DNA of 5,180 nt from Acidimicrobiaceae bacterium (GCA_013044415.1 JABEUO010000213.1:1-5180); one strand, 5' to 3'. Numbered from the stretch's first letter, positions 1-5,165 are shown. Notes: generated by a model from the sequence alone, not told the origin. Made by a program: numbers and translations.

Positions 1-198
1 AAGCTGATCGCCATCTGCGCACCAGACGATGCCGACAAGTTGCTAACGGCGATGCGCTCACATCCCCTCGGAAAGGAGTCGGTGATAATCGGTCAGGCAG
101 TGGAGGACCCAAACTGCTTTGTCCAGATTAAAACCCGCTTCGGAGGGCGTCGTATGGTGGATTGGCTATCCGGCGAGCAGCTGCCGAGGATCTGCTGA
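1..198 (+). CDS. hypE: HypE, hydrogenase expression/formation protein (3' end only)
   Basis: Partial gene; its 5' part lies left of the window. The visible 65 codons are open from base 1 and stop at TGA 196-198. The tail GGRRMVDWLSGEQLPRIC is the signature end of HypE. In this family the last residue is the cysteine that HypF carbamoylates; HypE then dehydrates it with ATP to a thiocyanate, and the cyanide goes through HypC/HypD to the iron of the [NiFe] active site. The C-terminal Cys is present and is followed directly by the stop codon, so this end is intact. The preceding stretch, with IGQAVED and VQIKTRFGG, fits the C-terminal domain of the PurM/AIR-synthase-like fold. HypE acts in the cytoplasm. 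The gene ends one base before the hypX ATG, so the two are almost certainly co-transcribed. Confidence 0.93.
   Translation, partial: KLIAICAPDDADKLLTAMRSHPLGKESVIIGQAVEDPNCFVQIKTRFGGRRMVDWLSGEQLPRIC
186..190 (+). promoter_or_regulatory. Ribosome binding site deciding the hypX start
   Basis: GAGGA lies nine bases before the ATG at 200, inside the last codons of hypE. It supports that ATG over the TTG at 119, which would overlap hypE by 80 bp and add a 27-residue N-terminal extension without similarity to the family. Confidence 0.6.
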
Positions 199-199
199 C

Positions 200-1888
200 A
201 TGCGCATACTCCTATTGACCCACACCTTCAACAGTCTCACCCAGAGGATCTTTATAGAACTTTCCGGTCTGGGCCACGACCTTTCGGTTGAGTTTGACAT
301 CAACGACGGAGTGACAGAAGAAGCGGTGGAGCTATTTAGGCCACATCTCATTCTGGCACCCTACCTACGAAGAGCGATACCCGAGTCGATCTGGCGGAAC
401 TACACAACCCTCGTCGTCCATCCCGGGATCGTCGGCGATCGAGGTCCATCGGCGATCGACTGGGCGATCCTTGAAGGCGAGTCGGAGTGGGGTGTAACGG
501 TGCTCCAGGCCGAGGCGGAGATGGACGCTGGGCCGATCTGGGCGACCGAAACTTTTGCGATGCGAGAAGGGACAAAGTCAAGCCTCTATCGAAACGAAGT
601 TACCGAAGCCGCTCTCAAAGCTGTTCTACGCGCCGTCGAGCGAGTGGGGGATTACAATTCGGGAACCTGGAGACCCACTCCGCTAGATGAGGCATCGAGC
701 AGGGGTCGCCTTCGTCCCGTCATGAAGCCTGAAGATAGGTCGATTGACTGGATAAGTGACGACACCGCTACCGTGCTAAATAAGATCAGGGCCTCGGATA
801 GCTTCCCGGGTGTACTCGACGCCTTATTCGGCAAACCGTGTCATATATTTGACGCCCATGAATTCGCCGGGCATGGATCTCCAGGAGAATTGGCAGGCCG
901 CGTGGGAGACGGTGTAGTCAAGTTCACTTCTGACGGTGCGATATGGATTGGCCACGCCAAACGGTCAGATTATTGGCCGGGCATAAAGCTTCCGACGGCA
1001 CTGGCATTTCCTGAAGCGGCCGAACTACCAGAGCTTCTTGAAGAGTCCGGAGATATTCGCTATCAAGAGGAGAATAGCGTAGGCTACCTCCACTTCGATT
1101 TCTATAACGGCGCAATGGGCACCACGGCTTGCAAGCGCCTCTTAGCGGCTTATATCAAAGCACGTAGTCGACCGACCCGAGTGATCGTTTTGATGGGGGG
1201 CTCCGACTTCTTCAGCAACGGACTCGACCTCAATTTGATCGAGGCATCGGAGAGTCCATCCGATGAGTCTTCGCTAAACATCGAGGCGATGGACGACTTG
1301 TGCCAAGCGATCTTAGAAACAGATGGACAGCTAACCGTGTCGGCACTTCAAGGCAACGCTGGAGCCGGTGGTGCCTTCCTCGCCCTCGCCGCCGACGAAG
1401 TTTGGGCCCGAAGTGGAGTAATCCTAAACCCACACTACAAAAATATGGGCAACCTGTATGGATCTGAGTTCTGGACATACCGTCTGCCGCTACGTGTAGG
1501 CGAAGACCAAGCAAGTCAGATTATGCAAAATCGGCTTCCAATCGGCGTCCAAGAAGCAAAACGCCTAGGATTCATCGACGATCACTTCGGCAAGGACGTT
1601 GCAGAATTTGTCTCTCAAGTAGAAGCTCGGGCCTCAGCCCTAGCCAGCTCGCCAGAGTTCACAGATCGGCTGTCTGCCAAGCGATCTTCTCGTGCCATAG
1701 ACGAAGCAGCAAAATCGCTTGCACAATACCGCTCCGAAGAACTATCGCATATGCAGCGCAACTTCTACGGATTTGACCCGAGTTACCATGTAGCACGACA
1801 CCACTTCGTACAAAAAACGCCCCACTCCTGGACACCCAGGCATCTAGCAAGACACAGGGAACTCGGCTGGATGGTTCCAGAAGACTAA
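200..1888 (+). CDS. hypX: HypX (HoxX), CO-forming [NiFe]-hydrogenase maturation enzyme
   Basis: Complete 562-residue protein, a normal HypX length. The family makes the carbon monoxide ligand of the [NiFe] site: the N-terminal half moves a formyl group from formyl-tetrahydrofolate to coenzyme A, and the C-terminal crotonase-like half releases CO from formyl-CoA. Residues 1 to about 165 form the formyltransferase domain, with HPG (74-76) followed by GDRGPSAIDWAI and the formyltransferase-type DAGPI at 109-113. Residues about 170-275 resemble the C-terminal formyltransferase subdomain. Residues about 295-480 are the enoyl-CoA hydratase/isomerase domain, with GSDFFSNG (334-341), the oxyanion-hole-like GNAGAGG (385-391), NPHYK (410-414) and YGSEFWTY (420-427), all characteristic of HypX. 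The start is the ATG one base after hypE, with GAGGA upstream, and matches the family N-terminus (MRILLLTHTFNSLTQ). A hairpin follows the stop. The identification rests on motif recognition and on hypE next door; I see no frameshift or missing motif. Confidence 0.95.
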   Translation: MRILLLTHTFNSLTQRIFIELSGLGHDLSVEFDINDGVTEEAVELFRPHLILAPYLRRAIPESIWRNYTTLVVHPGIVGDRGPSAIDWAILEGESEWGVTVLQAEAEMDAGPIWATETFAMREGTKSSLYRNEVTEAALKAVLRAVERVGDYNSGTWRPTPLDEASSRGRLRPVMKPEDRSIDWISDDTATVLNKIRASDSFPGVLDALFGKPCHIFDAHEFAGHGSPGELAGRVGDGVVKFTSDGAIWIGHAKRSDYWPGIKLPTALAFPEAAELPELLEESGDIRYQEENSVGYLHFDFYNGAMGTTACKRLLAAYIKARSRPTRVIVLMGGSDFFSNGLDLNLIEASESPSDESSLNIEAMDDLCQAILETDGQLTVSALQGNAGAGGAFLALAADEVWARSGVILNPHYKNMGNLYGSEFWTYRLPLRVGEDQASQIMQNRLPIGVQEAKRLGFIDDHFGKDVAEFVSQVEARASALASSPEFTDRLSAKRSSRAIDEAAKSLAQYRSEELSHMQRNFYGFDPSYHVARHHFVQKTPHSWTPRHLARHRELGWMVPED

Positions 1889-1891
1889 TAG

Positions 1892-1919
1892 TTAGCTCGG
1901 TTCCCCAGAACCGAGCTAA
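1892..1919 (+). terminator. Perfect 12-bp hairpin closing the hyp operon
   Basis: TTAGCTCGGTTC and GAACCGAGCTAA are exact reverse complements around a CCCA loop, and the hairpin begins three bases after the hypX stop. The stem and position fit a transcription terminator. The bases after it are AAAACGCGG rather than a T tract, so this would be a tail-less terminator, as is common in Actinomycetota. It could also act as a 3'-end stabiliser. Confidence 0.75.
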
Positions 1920-2029
1920 AAACGCGGTCATATCCCAAAATTCCGACCGATCTCCCTCTGGCAACTAAAAAGGTTGTCCCTAAGCAGTTCCAGGCTCGGG
2001 GATCTGGTGATGCTCTCAATCCAAGGCCA

Positions 2030-2059
2030 TTGAAGCAATTCTGATAATCAACGGATAGT
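2030..2059 (+). promoter_or_regulatory. Possible sigma-70-like promoter of the first lipoprotein gene
   Basis: TTGAAG (2030-2035) is followed after 18 bases by GATAGT (2054-2059), matching four of six positions of the -10 consensus. A second -10-like hexamer, GATAAT, sits at 2043-2048 but has no good -35 at the right distance. The hyp operon hairpin upstream and the 170-200 bp gap mean that the lipoprotein gene needs its own promoter near here. The elements themselves are weak evidence. Confidence 0.25.
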
Positions 2060-2092
2060 CAATGCCAGCTAGTGCAATGTATAGTTGAAACC

Positions 2093-3085
2093 ATGGGACC
2101 AGGATGGGGCCAATTGATCCAACTGGTTCTCAAGGTATCCAGACATCCCTTACGTCGAAATACGCTTGTGCTGCTTCCAATGGTGCTCACCATGGTCCTT
2201 GCTAGTTGTACGACCGTCCCCTCACAGATAAAGCCTGATAAGGTCGTCAAATCGAGTCTGATTCCCTGGATCGACGCTCCATCTCCTCTTCCTCCCACTC
2301 CGGCGCCGATTCCGGCTCCTCCACCCCAAACCGATGCGCCACCGTGCAACTCCGCCAACCTGGCTTACGTATCATGGTTCGGGGCGCAAATATCTGGTCG
2401 TGGGGTCATCATCAGAATTCGAAATACCGGTCATGCCGCTTGTCTGATGTCTGGGACGCCGGATGTTGTCGCCGCAGGGAGAGATTTGCCCGACTTAACC
2501 GCCTGGAAAGGAGCGACTTTCATCTTCGGACAGGTGGCGAACACACCTGCCGGAAAGTCCGTTTATCTCTATGTGTCTGCTCCTGCGGCCTGTGCAACGG
2601 TAGATCAAACGCCAAAAATCTATAGTACTCTGTTCATCAATTACCCTATGGGTGGAAAGCTGGTCATAGGGAATCTAAGGCTCCCAAGCTACTGTGGCAT
2701 AGGGGTTTCTCCATTCTTTATGCCGAAGCCTGAACCTCAATATCCCACACCGCCAACAATCGGACTCATTCCTACCTTAAAACTTCCGGCTACGGTCAAG
2801 GCGGGTACGACGCTCGTTTATGAGGTTGATCTTTACAATCCAGCCCATTCGACCGTGAGGCTTGCGCCGTGTCCGGTATACATGGAGTACTCGAGCTTTA
2901 GCCATGGTCAGTTGTATCACCTCAACTGCAGTTCAATAAGCTCGATACCGCCCGGGGGCAAGCTGCGATACCAAATGAAATTCTTCATTCCTAAGAGCAC
3001 CCCAGCGACCGAAGCTAGCATTCATTGGTCGTTTTTTGGGCCTGCAAATGTCGGTAACGGTCACCTCCTAGTCCAAAGAAACTAA
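2093..3085 (+). CDS. Secreted lipoprotein with DUF4232-like domain, function unknown
   Basis: Predicted 330-residue exported lipoprotein. An arginine-containing start (RHPLRR, 18-22) leads into a hydrophobic stretch ending in the lipobox LASC, so Cys39 would be lipidated and the protein anchored outside the membrane. A Pro-rich linker (about 62-84) follows. The first globular part (about 85-210) starts CNSANL and continues with IIRIRNTGHAACLMSGTPDV, the cysteine and beta-strand pattern of DUF4232 domains of actinobacterial lipoproteins. The second (about 225-330) has LPATVKAGTTLVYEVDLYNP, a PCP motif and SIPPGGKLRYQMKF, which looks like an Ig-like beta-sandwich. Several cysteines could form disulfides outside the cell. 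No catalytic motif is visible; a binding or cell-wall role is only a guess. The start is uncertain: the ATG at 2093 is used, but GTG 2072 (7 residues longer) and TTG 2114 (preceded by AGGA at 2101-2104, nine bases spacing) are in frame and keep the signal peptide. It stands alone. Confidence 0.85.
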   Translation: MGPGWGQLIQLVLKVSRHPLRRNTLVLLPMVLTMVLASCTTVPSQIKPDKVVKSSLIPWIDAPSPLPPTPAPIPAPPPQTDAPPCNSANLAYVSWFGAQISGRGVIIRIRNTGHAACLMSGTPDVVAAGRDLPDLTAWKGATFIFGQVANTPAGKSVYLYVSAPAACATVDQTPKIYSTLFINYPMGGKLVIGNLRLPSYCGIGVSPFFMPKPEPQYPTPPTIGLIPTLKLPATVKAGTTLVYEVDLYNPAHSTVRLAPCPVYMEYSSFSHGQLYHLNCSSISSIPPGGKLRYQMKFFIPKSTPATEASIHWSFFGPANVGNGHLLVQRN

Positions 3086-3419
3086 TCGTCAAAGTTTCCA
3101 GACTGATTCCTGACCTTCCGGGTTATTGCTTCTACCCAGGCTGAATAGAACGCAGAGTCAAAATGGTCAGTGGTCAACCAAGACCTAGGAAAATATGAGC
3201 CTCCGGGCCCAATTACGTGGCGATGGAGAGAGGAGTTGTTCATCTAAATAGTCCCGGGAGGAATGTCTGGAGGCTGTTCAATCTCCTCATCTAATTCGAA
3301 TACTCAATGTGCGGGAAGTTAGCGTCAACCTCCAGCTCCCACCCCTCTCCAGCAGCAGACGGCTTATGGAGGCGGCTAAAGGAGTAAGGCGTCAACGGGG
3401 GCCTGATTCCAAAACGGAG

Positions 3420-3435
3420 ATCAAAACATTTTGAT
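3420..3435. repeat. 16-bp near-palindrome upstream of arfB
   Basis: ATCAAAA and TTTTGAT are exact reverse complements separated by CA. With only two central bases this cannot form a good RNA hairpin, so a protein-binding site in DNA is the more natural reading. It ends 86 bp before the arfB start. No regulator is identified, and an AT-rich palindrome of this length can arise by chance. Confidence 0.4.
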
Positions 3436-3505
3436 GGACCAAGGCCGGTGATTCGCGAGCCCTAGTCTGTAGGCAAGTCCGAATAACGTCGATCTTCAAA
3501 TGTCC

Positions 3506-3511
3506 AGGGAG
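3506..3511 (+). promoter_or_regulatory. Ribosome binding site of arfB
   Basis: AGGGAG lies ten bases before the GTG at 3522 and is the only good Shine-Dalgarno match near the start of the GGQ protein. It decides for the GTG start, which also gives the family-like N-terminus. Confidence 0.6.
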
Positions 3512-3521
3512 CCGTTTCAAG

Positions 3522-3920
3522 GTGTCTGCACCCACCTCCAGAATAAAAATACCTCCTTCCGCACTAACTTGGCGTTTCTCAAGGAGTTCAGGCCCAGGTG
3601 GTCAGCACGTCAATACTTCGGACACCAGAGTGGAGTTGATCTGTGACATATCACAACTCCATGGGGAGCAAAGCGTAATTGACCGAATCGCAGCTCGATA
3701 CGGCGCGGAAATCAGGGTAGTAGCCTCCTCCCAGCGCTCACAGGCACAGAATCGGAAATTAGCGTATCAAACTCTGACGGACAGAATAGAGAAGGCGGCA
3801 AGGGTACCACGCAACCGTAGGCCGACCAAACCAACCTGGGGTTCAACCCAGAATCGTCTCGACGAAAAACGAAAAGCGTCGATACAAAAGGCACAAAGGC
3901 GACGACCCCTTGATGACTAG
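3522..3920 (+). CDS. arfB: ArfB, peptidyl-tRNA hydrolase for ribosome rescue
   Basis: Complete 132-residue protein of the ArfB (YaeJ) family, close to the usual length of about 140. These proteins resemble the catalytic domain of class I release factors without the stop-codon-reading domains. They enter ribosomes stalled on mRNA lacking a downstream codon and hydrolyse the peptidyl-tRNA. Residues 17-32 carry the release-factor catalytic loop, SSGPGGQHVNT, with the GGQ at 26-28 whose glutamine sits in the peptidyl-transferase centre. The release-factor motif SSQRSQAQNRKLA lies at 69-81. A linker leads to a basic tail (about 94-128) containing RRPTKPTWGS and RLDEKRKASIQKAQRRR; in the family this tail lies in the empty mRNA channel and senses the missing mRNA. 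Both parts are intact. It starts at GTG with AGGGAG upstream. The gene appears monocistronic and converges with the minus-strand lipoprotein gene. Confidence 0.93.
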   Translation: MSAPTSRIKIPPSALTWRFSRSSGPGGQHVNTSDTRVELICDISQLHGEQSVIDRIAARYGAEIRVVASSQRSQAQNRKLAYQTLTDRIEKAARVPRNRRPTKPTWGSTQNRLDEKRKASIQKAQRRRPLDD

Positions 3921-3936
3921 GTACTGATTGCGAGAT

Positions 3937-3952
3937 CCTAGCAATAGGTTTT
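3937..3952 (+). terminator. Weak terminator-like hairpin after arfB
   Basis: CCTA pairs with TAGG around a GCAA (GNRA-type) tetraloop, directly followed by TTTT and a pyrimidine-rich stretch, starting 16 bases after the arfB stop. The stem has only four pairs. An alternative pairing uses CTAGG at the arfB stop codon with CCTAG at 3937-3941. Position and T run favour a terminator, while the short stem weakens the call. Confidence 0.35.
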
Positions 3953-4004
3953 ATCCTTTAAGAACCTTGTCTCATACCCCTATCCTGGTGCAAGCGGTCT
4001 GCGA

Positions 4005-4040
4005 TGTCGGTTAGAATCCGCCCACTCCCAATAACCGACA
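4005..4040. repeat. Perfect 9-bp inverted repeat with 18-nt loop
   Basis: TGTCGGTTA (4005-4013) and TAACCGACA (4032-4040) are exact reverse complements. Transcribed in either direction this gives a stem-loop with a C-rich loop on the plus strand. It lies between two converging genes, so it could be a bidirectional, tail-less terminator or part of an untranslated RNA. Nothing in the sequence decides between these. Confidence 0.5.
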
Positions 4041-4140
4041 CACAGGGCTTACTAGTGTCGTTCTGCCGAACCTCAGGCTAGGTGGCCCTACGGACGGAAT
4101 GCGAACCCATAAGTAGGTCAAGCCAAATCTTGTTCTACTT

Positions 4141-4156
4141 TGATCTTCGAAGATCA
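4141..4156. repeat. Perfect 16-bp palindrome TGATCTTCGAAGATCA
   Basis: The two 8-bp halves are exact reverse complements with no spacer. No T tract follows on either strand, so it does not look like an intrinsic terminator. The form is that of a binding site for a dimeric DNA-binding protein. It lies about 100 bp downstream of the minus-strand lipoprotein stop, which is an odd place for an operator of that gene. Confidence 0.55.
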
Positions 4157-4183
4157 TGAGGCATGCCAATAACCAGAGACTGC

Positions 4184-4211
4184 TTTGTCATTGCCTTTTT
4201 GTCATTGCCTT
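4184..4211. repeat. Tandem duplication of a 14-bp unit
   Basis: TTTGTCATTGCCTT occurs twice, head to tail and without mismatch (4184-4197 and 4198-4211). It lies just downstream of the minus-strand lipoprotein gene, in non-coding DNA. A slippage duplication is the simplest explanation. Confidence 0.7.
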
Positions 4212-4256
4212 ATCATTTTCTGGTTGGTTGGCATCTAGCTCTAACTCGATCGACCT

Positions 4257-4964
4257 CTACGGAACCGTTATCACACCAACGTTGTTTACTCCGGTTATCG
4301 CAAAAGCCGAGGTGTAGCCGACTGGTCCTTCGGTGCCAGAGCTACCTTCGTCGAAGCTGAGTAAAACCCCCGAAGAGTCTGCGACGCAAGCCTGGGCTTT
4401 AAGGGTAAAAATAGATCCGCCCTTTGCCACGAACTGAAATTGATGACCAGAAATTCCGTCCACCACGCAGGAACCCTTCTTTACCAGCGTTGCACCACTA
4501 ACATGGGTCAGGCCGATGAATCCCTTCACCTCGCTGGGATAGGGCGTCGACTGATAAGGATCAGCGGGCCCAACCTTCTTCCATGAGTAGCTCACCGCTC
4601 CCCCGGAAATACTTGGCATCCGTTCGTAGCTCGAGGCACCGATATTAATAGACAGGGGTTCTGGTCCTCCCGCAAATGACTCCCAGTCGCTTGGGGAATG
4701 CACTCGATAACTTAGGGTAAGTATGTTGTTATTGACTAGCTTTGCGCTGTAATTGGTCAATGAACCGAGCTTGGAAAGATCTAGGCCAGCCAAAGTAGTC
4801 GACCTCGCGGTAGTCGAAGTAGTCGATACTCCAGCCGATGAAGGCGAACTCGACACAGAGCTAGAGGAGCCACACGCCGCCAGTCCTGCCCCTAGCAATA
4901 AAGCACCAATTGTCATTAGCGGACCAAATAGATAATTTTCTCTTCCCGCTCCAAACCGACTCAA
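4257..4964 (-). CDS. Secreted lipoprotein with Ser/Thr-rich linker, function unknown
   Basis: Predicted 235-residue exported lipoprotein. Residues 1-10 (MSRFGAGREN) carry two arginines, then a hydrophobic segment ends in the lipobox LAAC, making Cys31 the probable lipid-anchored residue. A low-complexity Ser/Thr-rich linker (33-57) would hold the rest away from the membrane. The mature part (about 60-235) looks like beta strands with alternating hydrophobic residues, a likely disulfide pair Cys166-Cys193 (GSCVVDG and QACVADSS), and a C-terminus FAITGVNNVGVITVP that faintly recalls LppX/LprG-type actinobacterial lipoproteins. That resemblance is too weak to assign a family. The start chosen is the TTG at 4964, because GGGAGG lies seven bases upstream (4972-4977). 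The frame could be extended to TTG 4979, but that would place the Shine-Dalgarno sequence inside the gene. It appears monocistronic, with a promoter candidate at 5031-5060. Confidence 0.82.
   Translation of the reverse strand: MSRFGAGRENYLFGPLMTIGALLLGAGLAACGSSSSVSSSPSSAGVSTTSTTARSTTLAGLDLSKLGSLTNYSAKLVNNNILTLSYRVHSPSDWESFAGGPEPLSINIGASSYERMPSISGGAVSYSWKKVGPADPYQSTPYPSEVKGFIGLTHVSGATLVKKGSCVVDGISGHQFQFVAKGGSIFTLKAQACVADSSGVLLSFDEGSSGTEGPVGYTSAFAITGVNNVGVITVP
4795..4826 (-). repeat. Three copies of an 8-mer within the Ser/Thr linker
   Basis: GTAGTCGA on the plus strand occurs at 4795-4802, 4810-4817 and 4819-4826. In the minus-strand gene these encode the repeated Ser-Thr-Thr triplets of the linker. 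Reuse of the same codons suggests that the linker grew by short duplications. Confidence 0.6.
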
Positions 4965-4971
4965 TCCCGGA

Positions 4972-4977
4972 CCTCCC
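4972..4977 (-). promoter_or_regulatory. Ribosome binding site deciding the second lipoprotein start
   Basis: GGGAGG on the minus strand lies seven bases before the TTG at 4964. It is the best Shine-Dalgarno match upstream of the signal peptide and is the reason for preferring the shorter 235-residue form. Confidence 0.65.
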
Positions 4978-5030
4978 AATCCACGCCGAGTGCATTCTAA
5001 CTAATCCATTAGGTCAAAAGTCGCCACAAC

Positions 5031-5060
5031 AGTAGAAACAATTGATCTAAGCTATGTCAA
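5031..5060 (-). promoter_or_regulatory. Candidate sigma-70 promoter for the second lipoprotein gene
   Basis: On the minus strand a perfect TTGACA (5055-5060) is followed after 18 bases by TCTACT (5031-5036), which matches four of six -10 positions. Transcription would start near 5024, giving a leader of about 60 nt. The -35 element overlaps one of two CAATTG hexamers (5058-5063 and 5039-5044). Two 14-bp direct repeats lie immediately upstream. The position fits well; the -10 is only moderate. Confidence 0.42.
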
Positions 5061-5063
5061 TTG

Positions 5064-5091
5064 GCCGGGATCATCTAGCCGGGATCATCTA
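5064..5091. repeat. Two perfect 14-bp direct repeats next to the -35 element
   Basis: GCCGGGATCATCTA occurs twice in tandem (5064-5077 and 5078-5091) without mismatch. Read on the minus strand, the pair ends three bases upstream of the TTGACA. That is where an activator binding as a head-to-tail dimer, such as an OmpR/PhoB-type response regulator, would sit. The sequence match to any known regulator site is not established, and the pair may simply be a slippage duplication. Confidence 0.65.
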
Positions 5092-5119
5092 GGCGCAGTT
5101 CGCTAGTCGGCCAGAAATG

Positions 5120-5141
5120 GTTCCCGGGGACGAACGGGAAC
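5120..5141. repeat. 7-bp inverted repeat near the right edge
   Basis: GTTCCCG (5120-5126) and CGGGAAC (5135-5141) are exact reverse complements around an eight-base loop. It lies about 60 bp upstream of the -35 of the minus-strand lipoprotein gene and about 20 bp before the AGGAGGT at the right edge. It could be an operator, or the terminator of a gene not visible here. The evidence does not separate these. Confidence 0.4.
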
Positions 5142-5158
5142 TCGCCCTATAAGAAACC

Positions 5159-5165
5159 AGGAGGT
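5159..5165 (+). promoter_or_regulatory. Isolated AGGAGGT, possible ribosome binding site of a gene beyond the window
   Basis: AGGAGGT is a full anti-16S match. No ATG, GTG or TTG follows before base 5180, so any start would be at least about 14 bases away, longer than usual. A plus-strand gene starting at or just past the right edge is possible, as is chance. A TATAAG hexamer at 5148-5153 lies just before it, without a visible -35. Confidence 0.25.

Larger units (their letters stand above)
3086..3521. other. Intergenic region of about 435 bp without a convincing gene
   Basis: Both strands lack a long open frame with a plausible start. Just after the lipoprotein stop, CCGGGT (3118-3123) can pair with ACCC-A-GG (3134-3140), a bulged hairpin that may act as a weak terminator. 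A plus-strand frame stays open for about 57 codons from the TAG at about 3248-3250 to the TGA at 3432-3434, with an internal GTG near 3309 and ATG at 3366, but it has no ribosome binding site and I do not recognise the peptide. A near-palindrome at 3420-3435 is listed separately. The arfB promoter must lie in the right part, but I could not pick out clear -35/-10 boxes. Confidence 0.6.
3921..4256. other. Convergent intergenic region of about 335 bp with inverted repeats
   Basis: This lies between the stops of arfB (plus) and the second lipoprotein gene (minus). I find no convincing gene or tRNA. It holds a weak terminator-like hairpin after arfB, a 9-bp inverted repeat at 4005-4040, a perfect 16-bp palindrome at 4141-4156 and a 14-bp tandem duplication at 4184-4211, each listed separately. 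A plus-strand frame from ATG 4163 to 4360 runs antisense into the lipoprotein gene and is not supported as a gene. Confidence 0.6.

Noticed and set aside
1230..1514. Minus-strand 94-codon frame inside hypX
   Set aside because: It is a shadow of the conserved crotonase domain on the plus strand, with no ribosome binding site and no recognisable protein.
1659..1964. Minus-strand 101-codon frame over the hypX 3' end
   Set aside because: It runs antisense through the hypX coding end and the operon hairpin; the composition is that of a shadow frame.
2059..2358. Minus-strand 99-codon Gly-rich frame
   Set aside because: The Gly-rich stretch is the complement of the Pro-rich linker codons of the plus-strand lipoprotein, so it is a by-product of that coding sequence.
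4005..4031. T-arm-like sequence GGTTAGAATCC, possible tRNA end
   Set aside because: The invariant C of the T loop is replaced by A, the T stem has a mismatch, and no matching acceptor strand or anticodon arm lies upstream.
4163..4360. Plus-strand 65-codon frame with a hydrophobic N-terminus
   Set aside because: Its second half is antisense to the lipoprotein gene, the only AGG is too close to the ATG, and the peptide has no recognisable domain.
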